DNA of 64,000 nt from Clostridia bacterium. Its GTDB lineage: Bacteria > Bacillota > Clostridia > Oscillospirales > CAG-272. Location: positions 62,001 through 126,000 of the forward strand of contig JAFTJZ010000026.1 in the NCBI GenBank assembly GCA_017456145.1, read 5' to 3'. The notes below the pieces were generated by a model. It had not been told where the DNA came from. It searched no databases and saw only the letters and a program-made list of their open reading frames with translations. Both the position numbers and the translations under genes were made by a program. Below, piece by piece: positions 52,956-61,407 of this stretch (the stretch's first letter is position 1; each line of letters begins with the position of its first letter).

Positions 52956-54443
52956 ATGAGCACGACAAAGAGCATAAATGCGTTAACGGATTGGTTCAGC
53001 CAAGGAAAATATGGCATAATGATGCATTTCCTTGGAGATTACCATATGGAGGATGCTGCTTGGGATGAGAAGGTAAACGCCTTTGATTGTGACGGCTTGG
53101 CAGCACAACTGCACGAATGTGGCGTCAACCATCTGTTGTTTACCATCAGTCAGTGCGGCGGACGCTTTTGTATGCCGATCGAGGCTTATGCTACTGTTCT
53201 GCGCGAGGCGGGCTTTGAGAAAAAATTATGCTCTGACCGCGATCTGGTGGCAGATCTGATCAAAGCACTGGATCGGTATGGAATTTCCTTGATGCTTTAT
53301 GCGGCGGTGGAGGGACCCATCAGCGGGGAGCTCAACGCCATTTTTCCATGGGATTCCACGGGGGGCGGCCCCGGGGCGGGCTTTACCGAAAAATATTTCC
53401 CCATGCTGCGAGAGCTTTCCTTACGTTATGGTAAGAACGTCAAGGGCTGGTGGATCGACGGCTGCTACGATCGTTATCCCCAGTTCAAAACCGACGACAC
53501 AGAATATTTGCGGGAGCTGACAGCGGTATTGAAGGCGGGGAATCCCGATGCCATTTTAGCCTATAATCCCGGAATTTTGGTGAAAAAGGTCTACGCAAAG
53601 CAGGAATATACCTGCGGTGAGGCGAATCAAATGATCTTTTACCCCGAGGATCGTATGATCGACGGTGCACAATGGCACGTTCTTACCTACCTCGGTTCCT
53701 GGTGGTCTGACCGCTTGAGCACTCACTCTAACATTGAATTGGTGAATTACACCAAGGCTTGTACCGACAAGGGTGGCGTGTTGACATTTGACGTTGCCTA
53801 CGGCAAGGACGGCTTGATCGTTCCTGAGCATTTTGATCAGCTGAGAGTTCTGAAACGATTTATCAAGGATACCGATCATTACGAACAGGCAGACATTCCC
53901 GAGAGCGAGGATTATCTGAATAACATCAGATCCATCGAAATGGACGATATTCCCAACGACTACATAAATATCGCACTTGGGAAACCGTGTACAGCATCTT
54001 CCTCCTACTCCGATACTATGCCGGGAAATTATTTTCCCGAGTGTGCGGTCGACGGGGATCTTGAGAGCGGTTGGGCTCCCGGCTTTGATGCGTCCAACGG
54101 GGTCTGGTGGCAGGTCGATCTCGGCACCTCCGAGCCGATCGATGCCATTGAAATGTACACAAGACAAGGGAACCCTTGCGAGCGCAGGAGTTTCGAGATC
54201 CGTGCCTCTGATGATCCCACGTTTGCGACGTACGCCGTTCTGTACCATCAGGGTGATTTTCCGCTGCCATTCGATAAACACTGGGCAAAGCTGCTGGATG
54301 GCAGCGCTTACCGTTACGTTCGTCTGCAAGTCAACGGCAGGTTCTGCATTCCCTTTATCTCGGAGATGCGTGTGCTGCAAAAGCAATCAGTGACGGGATG
54401 GATTGAAGATAGGTGTGACTCTAAAAAGACAATGAAAGGATGA
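52956..54443 (+). CDS. GH29-type alpha-L-fucosidase-like protein with F5/8 type C domain
   Basis: The 495-aa protein has a GH29-like TIM barrel (about 1-320): WFSQGKYGIMMHFLGDY, NHLLFT and KGWWIDGCYD, where D168 matches the GH29 nucleophile position. A C-terminal discoidin/F5-8C module follows (about 340-485: GKPCTASSSY, FPECAVDGDLESGWAP, WWQVDLG). No signal peptide is visible, so it is likely cytoplasmic and acts on imported oligosaccharides. The acid/base residue is not identified, so activity on fucosides is inferred. The start at 52956 follows GAGGT. Confidence 0.8.
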   Translation: MSTTKSINALTDWFSQGKYGIMMHFLGDYHMEDAAWDEKVNAFDCDGLAAQLHECGVNHLLFTISQCGGRFCMPIEAYATVLREAGFEKKLCSDRDLVADLIKALDRYGISLMLYAAVEGPISGELNAIFPWDSTGGGPGAGFTEKYFPMLRELSLRYGKNVKGWWIDGCYDRYPQFKTDDTEYLRELTAVLKAGNPDAILAYNPGILVKKVYAKQEYTCGEANQMIFYPEDRMIDGAQWHVLTYLGSWWSDRLSTHSNIELVNYTKACTDKGGVLTFDVAYGKDGLIVPEHFDQLRVLKRFIKDTDHYEQADIPESEDYLNNIRSIEMDDIPNDYINIALGKPCTASSSYSDTMPGNYFPECAVDGDLESGWAPGFDASNGVWWQVDLGTSEPIDAIEMYTRQGNPCERRSFEIRASDDPTFATYAVLYHQGDFPLPFDKHWAKLLDGSAYRYVRLQVNGRFCIPFISEMRVLQKQSVTGWIEDRCDSKKTMKG

Positions 54444-54472
54444 CTTTCCCATGGGAGAGACATGAGTGTTAT

Positions 54473-55297
54473 ATGAAGAATTATCTGTTTCCCAAATTCT
54501 TTCAAAGCCTCAGCGCAAAGGAGCTTGCCGAATATTGTGTCAGTATCGGAATCGATGGACCGACGCTGTTGATCCGTGACGGCTATTGGGTCAAGGCATC
54601 AGATGTCTTTGAAACTCTGCCTGCCTTTGTCAAGTGCTGCGAGGCTTGCGGTGCCGAGGTCAAGTATGCAGACACCCCTTATGATATGGATCGTCTTGAC
54701 GCTTTGGATGACCAGCTTGCTTTGATGAGTGCCAACGGAATCGAGCTGTTCCGTGTCAATTACATCACAAAAGGGCAATATCCTGCGCGTGAGCTGCATG
54801 ACAAGGTGTGCCACGATATGGAGATTGCCGAGAAGGCAGCGCGCAAGCACGGGATGCGTGCGGTCATACAGGTGCATGGCGGCTGCTATCCTCACAATGC
54901 AACGAGTGCATATTTTGCCTGCAAGAACTTTGATCCGCGATACCTTGGCATTAAGATCGATCCGGGAAATAACATCGCACAAGAAGGGTATGAGGATTTT
55001 GCATATCAGATCGCACTGCTCGGCGAATACATCGCAGCCATCGGTCAAAAGGATGCGCGCCTTGTCCGTGACGGCGACAAAAACAGTGCTGCCAAGGGCT
55101 GGAGACGGGAATTTGCTCCCGCCAATGAAGGCGTTAATAATTACGCGCATATTTTCTCGCAGATGAAAAAGCATGGTATCAGCGTACCGGGAATTTTAAT
55201 GCCATTCTACCACGATCGTGATTTTGACGCACTGCGTACCGCGTTCGTTGATGAGGTCGCGTATTTCAAGCACTGCCAAGAGGAGAGTGGATTGTGA
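54473..55297 (+). CDS. Xylose-isomerase-like TIM-barrel protein
   Basis: The 274-aa protein of the sugar isomerase/epimerase superfamily has AVIQVHGGCYPHN, LGIKIDPGNN and late FAPANEGVNNY/ILMPFYHDRDF segments. Some usual acidic ligands are shifted, so the activity is uncertain. Its place behind the fucosidase suggests processing of the released sugar. The ATG at 54473 is preferred by homology over 54440. It overlaps the next gene by 4 nt (GTGA). Confidence 0.75.
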   Translation: MKNYLFPKFFQSLSAKELAEYCVSIGIDGPTLLIRDGYWVKASDVFETLPAFVKCCEACGAEVKYADTPYDMDRLDALDDQLALMSANGIELFRVNYITKGQYPARELHDKVCHDMEIAEKAARKHGMRAVIQVHGGCYPHNATSAYFACKNFDPRYLGIKIDPGNNIAQEGYEDFAYQIALLGEYIAAIGQKDARLVRDGDKNSAAKGWRREFAPANEGVNNYAHIFSQMKKHGISVPGILMPFYHDRDFDALRTAFVDEVAYFKHCQEESGL

Positions 55298-55968
55298 GAA
55301 AATATAAAGAAATCATTCTGCGCTATCTGGTATTCCTTTTCGGACTTGCCGTCATGGCACTTGCCATTGCCGTAATGTCCTGTGCACAGCTGGGGATCTC
55401 CCCGATCCAATCTACGTGCTACGTGATCTATCACCGAATTTCCGATTACATTTCGCTCGGAACGATGGTCTTTCTTTGGAACTGCCTGATCGTGCTGGCA
55501 CAATTACCCATCAAAGGCAAACGCTTTGGGTGGATCAATTGGTTGCAGATCCCGCTCTCGGTTTTCCTTGGTGCGATGGTCGACGTTTTTCGCAGCCTTC
55601 TGTTCTGGCTGACACCCGAAAATATGGTGCAGAAGATTGTTGCCATGCTGTGCGGTGTCATTTTGCTTGCCATAGCCATCAGCATCACGGTGGCGGCAAA
55701 GACGGTCATGAACGCAGGTGAGGCACTGGTCGCAGCAATTGCAGAGAAATGCGGACGCCCGTTTGGAAAGGTCAAGGTCATCTTTGATGTGTCGCTGATT
55801 TCCTTTGCCATTCTTTTGTCCTTCGTTTTCTTTGGAAAATGGCGCTTTGACATCATTGGACTTGGCACCTTGGTCGCAGCTACGACGACAGGGCATATCG
55901 TCAATCTGACCGGCAAGTGGATCATTCCTGCGGTCAATAGAATTTGTTCAGGGAAAAAAGACGTATAA
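55294..55968 (+). CDS. YczE/YitT-type membrane protein
   Basis: The 224-aa protein has about five hydrophobic segments and the family's GLAVMALAIAVMSCAQLGISP N-terminus, with an internal LVAAIAEKCGRPFGKVKVIFD. The YczE/YyaS/YitT group is of unknown transport function. It starts with GTG overlapping the previous stop, so translation is coupled. As last gene of the operon it may move a sugar or ion linked to the pathway; this is unproven. Confidence 0.8.
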   Translation: MRKYKEIILRYLVFLFGLAVMALAIAVMSCAQLGISPIQSTCYVIYHRISDYISLGTMVFLWNCLIVLAQLPIKGKRFGWINWLQIPLSVFLGAMVDVFRSLLFWLTPENMVQKIVAMLCGVILLAIAISITVAAKTVMNAGEALVAAIAEKCGRPFGKVKVIFDVSLISFAILLSFVFFGKWRFDIIGLGTLVAATTTGHIVNLTGKWIIPAVNRICSGKKDV

Positions 55969-55971
55969 AAA

Positions 55972-56005
55972 ACTCCTGCGAGAGGCAACGAGCCGTCGCA
56001 GGAGT
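55972..56005. terminator. Terminator of the fucosidase operon
   Basis: ACTCCTGCGA (55972-55981) pairs with TCGCAGGAGT (55996-56005), with ATATTTTAT after and AAAAA before, so it can work in both directions for the converging transporter gene. Confidence 0.85.
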
Positions 56006-56023
56006 ATATTTTATATAAGCGAA

Positions 56024-57007
56024 TCAGCCGAGCAGCACGATGCCGACGAATGCGGTGGCAATTGCCGCATAATGTTTCCAGCTGAGCTTTTCGCGCAGGA
56101 AGATACGTCCCCAAAGCACGGAAAGTGCGCAATAAGCGGAGATGATGACCATACCGACGGTAAAATCGCTGAACATGACCGCCATGTAGAACACCTGACC
56201 AATCGTCTCGCAGGTTGCACCGAGGTAGAAGAACTTGTTGCCGGAGAAGATCTTATCCTTTTTGACGAATTTGATCCAGATGAATGCAAAGACAGCCACA
56301 AGGAAGAAGGTCAACTCAAACGCGGAGTTTGCAGCGTAGTCCGTGATGATACCCTCGCCCGTAGGACCTTCGATGGAGAAGATCAGCTCATCGCCGAAGG
56401 TGCCGAGCGCATCGATGACCAAATAAGCGATGGGAAGAAGAAACGCGAGCAGGCTCTTTGCATATTTGCGGTTTGCTTTTTCCTGACGGGCGGCCTTGGT
56501 TTCCTCATCCTCCATATTTTCGATAAAGCCAAGCGCAACGATGCCAATCGTGATCAGCACGACAGCAACGATGACGGTGGTGGAAATTTCATCCTCAAGA
56601 CCGAAGAGAAGGCACAGAAGGAAGGCAAGCGCACCGGAGCAATTGCAGATGGGAGAGGAGATGGACAGCTCAATGTAGCGCAATCCTATGTACCCGAAGA
56701 CCATAGCGAGGATGTACAGAGCTGCGACGGGCAAATAGCGAACAAAGTCCATCAGAACGAAGTCGGTGTAGAACAGAGATGCGAGAACCTTGCCGCCACT
56801 GGTAGCCTCCAGCGCTTCAATTCCGACCGTGGCGTCAATGACGGCACTGCCGATCAGCGTGATGGCGAAATGAATGCCCATTACAAGACCGACGGCAAAG
56901 ACGACCTTCCAATGGCTGTTTTTGTCATTGTTTTTGGTTCCGACCTTGGAGAAGATATCGGAGCCGCTCCAACAGAGCAGCGCGAGAAGAGATAAGATGT
57001 ACCACAT
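56024..57007 (-). CDS. DMT/EamA-superfamily transporter
   Basis: The 327-aa protein has ten hydrophobic segments in two repeats, with a polar loop rich in Glu/Lys (about 160-185) between them. The C-terminal half ends SVLWGRIFLREKLSWKHYAAIATAFVGIVLLG, typical of EamA drug/metabolite transporters. The substrate is unknown. It starts 23 bp after an AbrB-like regulator gene in the same transcript. Confidence 0.85.
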   Translation of the reverse strand: MWYILSLLALLCWSGSDIFSKVGTKNNDKNSHWKVVFAVGLVMGIHFAITLIGSAVIDATVGIEALEATSGGKVLASLFYTDFVLMDFVRYLPVAALYILAMVFGYIGLRYIELSISSPICNCSGALAFLLCLLFGLEDEISTTVIVAVVLITIGIVALGFIENMEDEETKAARQEKANRKYAKSLLAFLLPIAYLVIDALGTFGDELIFSIEGPTGEGIITDYAANSAFELTFFLVAVFAFIWIKFVKKDKIFSGNKFFYLGATCETIGQVFYMAVMFSDFTVGMVIISAYCALSVLWGRIFLREKLSWKHYAAIATAFVGIVLLG

Positions 57008-57030
57008 AAAATTTGAAATTCCTCCGATTA

Positions 57031-57285
57031 TTATGATTCTTTTTCTTTATCCTCCATATTACGGAAAATGCCGAGTGCAACATCATTCATGACGTCGGGT
57101 TTTGTCACGACGATGCCGTTCTGCTCGTCACCCAAGACCAGCAACGTATCGCCCGCTTGGATGGAGAAGAGATCGCGCGCCTCCTTGGGGATGACGATCT
57201 GACCTTTTTCACCAACCTTCACGGTACCGAATATATGCTTGCCCTTGGGCAGACCGTAAATATGCTTTCCGGATGGTTTAGGCAT
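57031..57285 (-). CDS. AbrB/SpoVT-type swapped-hairpin DNA-binding regulator
   Basis: The 84-aa protein contains an AbrB-like beta-hairpin domain: GTVKVGEKGQIVIPKEARDLFSIQAGDTLLVLGD. It probably autoregulates through a palindrome overlapping its own promoter. The start at 57285 follows AAAGGAG; a longer frame to 57324 runs into the operator and was rejected. It is co-transcribed with the transporter, which is the probable target. An antitoxin role is unlikely because no toxin gene adjoins. Confidence 0.87.
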   Translation of the reverse strand: MPKPSGKHIYGLPKGKHIFGTVKVGEKGQIVIPKEARDLFSIQAGDTLLVLGDEQNGIVVTKPDVMNDVALGIFRNMEDKEKES

Positions 57286-57324
57286 AAGATACTCCTTTAT
57301 CTGTGGTTTGATAAAGTCATACAT

Positions 57325-57340
57325 TTCCTACTTGTAGGAA
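57325..57340. promoter_or_regulatory. Palindromic operator for the AbrB-like regulator
   Basis: TTCCTAC-TT-GTAGGAA has perfect 7-bp arms and lies just downstream of the -10 element, where binding would block transcription. Confidence 0.65.
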
Positions 57341-57341
57341 T

Positions 57342-57370
57342 AGTATAACTCAAATCGGGCGATTTGTCAA
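57342..57370 (-). promoter_or_regulatory. Promoter of the AbrB-like/transporter operon
   Basis: On the minus strand, TTGACA (57370-57365), a 17-bp spacer and TATACT (57347-57342). Confidence 0.87.
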
Positions 57371-57433
57371 GAGGAAAAGTGATATTTGCCGCATTTTGTC
57401 GGCACTTTTTTAATGGTCGGGTAATTGGGAGAC

Positions 57434-58921
57434 TCAATTTTTGTGGTAAAGCTTTTTTGTCTGATAAACGGGCTCGCAGGTCAGATTACAGCCGAGATGT
57501 CGGAAGACGTTCTCATCCACGGCAGCAAGTAACACCGAGGAATGAACCTCACAGCCGCGGAGCTCGGAGATCTTCTCCATGCAGCGAGCCGCATGGCTAT
57601 CCGTTGTCGCACAAATGGACAGCGCGATGAGCACCTCGTTGGTGTGAAGTCTCGGATTATGGTTGCCGAGGTGATTGATCTTGAGCTTTTGAATGGGCTC
57701 AAGAATTTCGGGGGAGATCAGCTTGATCTCCTTCGGTACACCCGCCAGTTTCTTGAGCGCATTGAGCAAGCAAGCGGAGGAGGCACCGAGCAGGGGGGTG
57801 GTTTTACCGGTGACAAGAGAGCCGTCGGGCAGCTCGATGGAAACGGCGGGCTGCCTTGTTTCGTCGGCGCGCGCTACAGCGGCACCGACGCAGGGACGAT
57901 CGGCGACCGTCACGCCCACCTGCTGCATCAGCAGCTTGAGGCGGTTGACCTCGCTGTCGCTGCCCATATCGCGGCGACGCTTGCAAAGCGCAGCGTAGTA
58001 ACGGCGTAAAATCTCCTGCTTGGAAGCGCGTCGAACCGCGTCATCGTCAAAAATACAGTTACCCGCCATATTGACGCCCATATCCGTGGGAGATTTGTAG
58101 GGGCACTCCCCAAGGATCTTTTCAAACATGGCCCGCAGCACGGGGTAGATCTCCACGTCGCGGTTATAATTGACCGTTGTGACTCCATAAGCATCCAGAT
58201 GGAAGGGATCGATCATATTCATATCATTCAGATCGGCGGTCGCCGCTTCATAGGCGACGTTTGTCGGATGATTGAGCGCAAGGTTCCAGATAGGGAAGGT
58301 CTCGAATTTTGCATAGCCCGCGCGGATGCCGCGCTTGTGATCATGGTAGATGTTGGAAAGGCAGGTTGCCATTTTTCCGCTGCCGGGACCCGGCGCTGTG
58401 ACAACGACAAGGGAGCGCGTGGTTTCAATATATTCGTTTTTCCCGTAGCCCTCGTCACTGACAATGGTGGCAATGTCGTTCGGGTAGCCGGGGATGGCGT
58501 AGTGGCGGTAGACACGCAAGCCAAGGTCGCGCAACTTATTTTCGAAGGTGACAAGCCCCGGATGCTCGGCATAACGGGTCAGCACAATGCTGCCCACAAA
58601 CAACCCTAGCTCGCGGAATGCGTCGATCAGCCGAAGGACCTCCAGATCATAAGTGATGCCCGAGTCACCGCGCACCTTGTTCTTTTCAATGTCAGAGGCG
58701 TTGATGACGATGATCATCTCTGCCTGATCCTTGAGCTGCATTAACATTCGGATCTTGGAGTCGGGGGCAAAGCCGGGGAGCACGCGGGATGCGTGAAAAT
58801 CATCAAACAGCTTACCGCCAAATTCAAGATACAGCTTGCCGCCGAAATAATCAATGCGCTCGCGGATCTTTTCGGATTGTGTGCGAAGATATTTGTCGTT
58901 GTCAAAACCAATTTGATTCAT
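57434..58921 (-). CDS. DUF1846 (UPF0371) family protein
   Basis: The 495-aa protein matches the DUF1846 family: N-terminal GFDNDKYLRTQSEKIRERIDYFGGKLYLEFGGKLFDD, LVVVTAPGPGSGKMATCLSN and FETFPIWNLALNHPTN. The GPGSGKMATCLSN segment looks like a phosphate-binding loop. The biochemical role is not established. The ATG at 58921 lacks a close ribosome binding site, so expression may rely on coupling to the upstream ADP-ribosylglycohydrolase gene 39 bp away. Confidence 0.88.
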   Translation of the reverse strand: MNQIGFDNDKYLRTQSEKIRERIDYFGGKLYLEFGGKLFDDFHASRVLPGFAPDSKIRMLMQLKDQAEMIIVINASDIEKNKVRGDSGITYDLEVLRLIDAFRELGLFVGSIVLTRYAEHPGLVTFENKLRDLGLRVYRHYAIPGYPNDIATIVSDEGYGKNEYIETTRSLVVVTAPGPGSGKMATCLSNIYHDHKRGIRAGYAKFETFPIWNLALNHPTNVAYEAATADLNDMNMIDPFHLDAYGVTTVNYNRDVEIYPVLRAMFEKILGECPYKSPTDMGVNMAGNCIFDDDAVRRASKQEILRRYYAALCKRRRDMGSDSEVNRLKLLMQQVGVTVADRPCVGAAVARADETRQPAVSIELPDGSLVTGKTTPLLGASSACLLNALKKLAGVPKEIKLISPEILEPIQKLKINHLGNHNPRLHTNEVLIALSICATTDSHAARCMEKISELRGCEVHSSVLLAAVDENVFRHLGCNLTCEPVYQTKKLYHKN

Positions 58922-58960
58922 TACAGTAACGTTGCCTTTCAAAATATTGGGTAGTGTGAT

Positions 58961-60298
58961 TTAATCGATCAACTTCATGGTACGCGATGCCATGTCGGAA
59001 ATTTTAACGCGCGCATTACCGACAATGTCGGTACACAGTGTGTCACAGATGGGATCGGTAAAGTGTGCGGGAATGGCACAAGCCCCCGTAATCATACCAA
59101 TGATCGAGCCGACGGTAGCACCGTTGCAATCGGTGTCCATGGCAGCCATGACGGAATAGCCGAGCGTTTTGGCATAATCCAGCTCGCCCCAGAGCAGTGA
59201 TGCTGCGACGATCATGGCGTTGGGGATGGTATGAACTGCGTTATGAAGATCATTCTGCGGATACTGGATATGGATGCGCTCAACTGCCTCCATAAATTCA
59301 ATGCCCTCGTCGTATGCGGCAAGGACGCTGTCAATGTCGCGCTTCAGACGGCTCTTTTGCGGAATAGTCATAAGACCGGTTTCGATGATGTGGCGAATAT
59401 CGTTGCTGATGACGGACTCGGCAATCATGGCTGCAACGAACATCTCGCCGTAGATGCCGTTCTTGGTGTGCGTGCAGCAGGCATCGCGATATGCCATATC
59501 GGCAGCAGCATAAGGATCGCCGGGGTTGACATAGCCAAAGAAATCACCGCGGATCTGCGCGCCGATCCACTCGCGGTAAGGGTTGCGGACAAAGCCTGAG
59601 CGCGGCGGGAGAATATGCATCAGGAAATTGCGGAAAGCAGCCTGCTCTGCGGTGCAAAGGCAATATGCAGGGAAGTTGCGCAGCCAACCCTCGACGATGT
59701 CAAGAGAGGTGAAATTCTTGCCGTACTGCTCCACAATGCTCAGAGCCAGCGTGGTGTAGTTGGTATCGTCGTCCGAAGGAGAACAGCCACAAACCTTTTC
59801 GATAAACCAGTTGTTCTTGAAGTTGGGATCGTCAAAGAAGGAATCCCCCGTGGGATTGGGCACGTTCCCGTGCAGATATCGGGTGATGGGATAATTTCCG
59901 TCCGCCTCGGCAATCTTGCGGATATATTCACGTGAGCGGTTCTCGACGGGCTTACCGAGCAGGCAGCCCGTAACGCGTCCGATCCACGCGCCGTGAATGC
60001 GATCGGCAAGCGCGGCCTTGTCGTATGCCGCGGGGGCGGTACGGGGCATTTGCTCTGCGTGAATGGCATCCAGATCGCTGGGCTCGACGAACAGGGGATT
60101 TTCAGGCTCGGGGAGCGCCTCCATTTCGTCCACCAAGGACATGACCTTCTCATAGTCCTTTTCGGTCATCGGGGCTGTGATGTCCAGACTTGCCACACGG
60201 TCCTCAAAAGCACTGACATCCTTGCCCTCATCACGGCATTGCAAAAGCTCGGTCTGTGCCGCACCGTAATAGCAGTACCACATATGTTGGTTGAGCAT
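58961..60298 (-). CDS. ADP-ribosylglycohydrolase family protein
   Basis: The 445-aa protein has the ADP-ribosylglycohydrolase fold with GAWIGRVTGCLLGKPVE (103-119), DDDTNYT (176-182) and MDTDCNGATVGSIIG (387-401), the two clusters that bind the paired magnesium ions. About 100 extra residues precede the fold. It may remove ADP-ribose from a target or hydrolyse a related N-glycoside. The start has AAGGAGG. It is the first gene of a pair with the DUF1846 gene. Confidence 0.88.
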   Translation of the reverse strand: MLNQHMWYCYYGAAQTELLQCRDEGKDVSAFEDRVASLDITAPMTEKDYEKVMSLVDEMEALPEPENPLFVEPSDLDAIHAEQMPRTAPAAYDKAALADRIHGAWIGRVTGCLLGKPVENRSREYIRKIAEADGNYPITRYLHGNVPNPTGDSFFDDPNFKNNWFIEKVCGCSPSDDDTNYTTLALSIVEQYGKNFTSLDIVEGWLRNFPAYCLCTAEQAAFRNFLMHILPPRSGFVRNPYREWIGAQIRGDFFGYVNPGDPYAAADMAYRDACCTHTKNGIYGEMFVAAMIAESVISNDIRHIIETGLMTIPQKSRLKRDIDSVLAAYDEGIEFMEAVERIHIQYPQNDLHNAVHTIPNAMIVAASLLWGELDYAKTLGYSVMAAMDTDCNGATVGSIIGMITGACAIPAHFTDPICDTLCTDIVGNARVKISDMASRTMKLID

Positions 60299-60407
60299 AA
60301 TAATCCTCCTTGTCCCGATGGAGCGGCGGTAAACCGATCTATCGCGGTTTTGACTTGAATGTTGATTTTTAATTTGCGAGATACAAACAGATATAATAAT
60401 GATACCA

Positions 60408-60436
60408 CATTCCGCGCGTCAAGGCAAGTCTTTTTT
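60408..60436 (-). promoter_or_regulatory. Possible promoter of the ADP-ribosylglycohydrolase gene
   Basis: On the minus strand, TTGCCT, a 17-bp spacer and TATCAT within about 140 bp of the start. Placement is approximate and the match is moderate. The rest of the 60299-60617 gap holds the tmRNA promoter and AT-rich sequence. Confidence 0.45.
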
Positions 60437-60551
60437 TGGAATTTTTCAAAAAAATTTTCAAAATAGGCAAACAATCGTCGATTTTCGTAGCGATATGTCA
60501 ATAGGTGTAGAGATCACGAGTCGTATGACGAAGAAAAGCTGCGAGGCGTAC

Positions 60552-60580
60552 TTGACAAGATGAAAAAAATTTGATATAAT
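60552..60580 (+). promoter_or_regulatory. ssrA promoter
   Basis: TTGACA (60552-60557), a 17-bp spacer and TATAAT (60575-60580): perfect consensus for an abundant RNA. Confidence 0.9.
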
Positions 60581-60617
60581 AGTATATGCCGATCATACCA
60601 TCGGCATCCGAACTTAT

Positions 60618-61016
60618 GGGGGTGCAATGGTTTCGACGGGGATTTTGAGGCATGATAAGCGTGGTGGGCCGGGTAATCCCAAAAACTGCCCAACTTAAAA
60701 AATAAACGACAACAGAACTGTTGCTATGGCTGCCTGACACCACGCTCCTGTAAGGGAGCGTCGCGTGTCGACAGTGCTGTGACCTGCGGGTCACCCGTCC
60801 TCCCTTGGAATACCACGGCCAAGGCTTGGGCGTCAAATCAGTGGTGAACTTGCATCGGTGTTTCGCCCTTGAACCGATCAAGCAAAAAAGGGCTACCTTG
60901 ACGCGGAGCGTGTCTGCTCGCGCCGCTGATGGGGAATTCTAAATAACAGACTGCCCACGGAGAAAGTCATGTCAAGAGGTTTTCGGACAGGGGTTCAATT
61001 CCCCTCACCTCCACCA
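60618..61016 (+). ncRNA. ssrA: Transfer-messenger RNA (tmRNA)
   Basis: The 5' end GGGGGTG pairs with 3' CACCTCC ahead of ACCA. The TTCGAC D-loop region and GGTTCAATTCCCC T-arm complete the tRNA-like half. The tag reading frame at about 60699-60737 ends VAMAA-stop (tag residues up to KINDNRTVAMAA, with the exact resume codon undetermined). It rescues stalled ribosomes with SmpB. Confidence 0.96.
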
Positions 61017-61140
61017 AAAATCGACAAGTTTCGACAGAAACTTGTCGATTTTACTTTTTCACTCTTCACTCTTCACTTTTCACTAAAACCACCTTGTCGA
61101 TTTTTGGCGGAAGTAATAGGTAATAGTGAATAGTGAAAAG
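61014..61140. repeat. Nested inverted repeats immediately downstream of ssrA
   Basis: CCAAAAATCGACAAG (61014-61028) recurs exactly as its reverse complement at 61093-61107. CTTGTCGATTTT also occurs at 61041-61052. Around them are tandem TTCACTC units (61058-61084) and a GTGAATAGTGAAAAG block (61126-61140) that is their near reverse complement. Confidence 0.75.
61017..61053 (+). terminator. ssrA terminator
   Basis: ATCGACAAGTTTC pairs with GAAACTTGTCGAT across a GACA loop, followed by TTTT, directly after the CCA end. Confidence 0.85.
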
Positions 61141-61253
61141 GTGCTGATGTAGCTTTTCTCCCTTTGGTCGAAAAGCAATTTATTATAAAGAAAAAGCTAC
61201 AGTTCAACTCCAAACGAAAAAGCGTCAAAATATCTTTTTTGTCCGCCTTTCAC

Positions 61254-61292
61254 AAAGCCCCAAGGGGTGCTACAGCACCCCCTTGGGGCTTT
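61254..61292. repeat. Long near-perfect palindrome in the ssrA-fucI spacer
   Basis: AAAGCCCCAAGGGGTGCT pairs with AGCACCCCCTTGGGGCTTT with one bulge. A second hairpin, GCAAAACGC/GCGTTTTGC, lies at 61319-61340. The rest of 61141-61253 shows no gene. Confidence 0.7.
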
Positions 61293-61368
61293 CATAGAAA
61301 TAAGCAAAATCAACCCCTCGCAAAACGCTTTGCGTTTTGCATGCGTTTGGATTTGCCCATGTTCCAAC

Positions 61369-61399
61369 AAAAAGCCGACTCGAAGTGAGTCGGCTTTTT
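61369..61399. terminator. fucI terminator
   Basis: AAAAAGCCGACTC pairs with GAGTCGGCTTTTT across GAAGT. It is symmetric, so it works on the minus strand 9 bp after the fucI stop. Confidence 0.92.
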
Positions 61400-61407
61400 G
61401 TGTGGAA

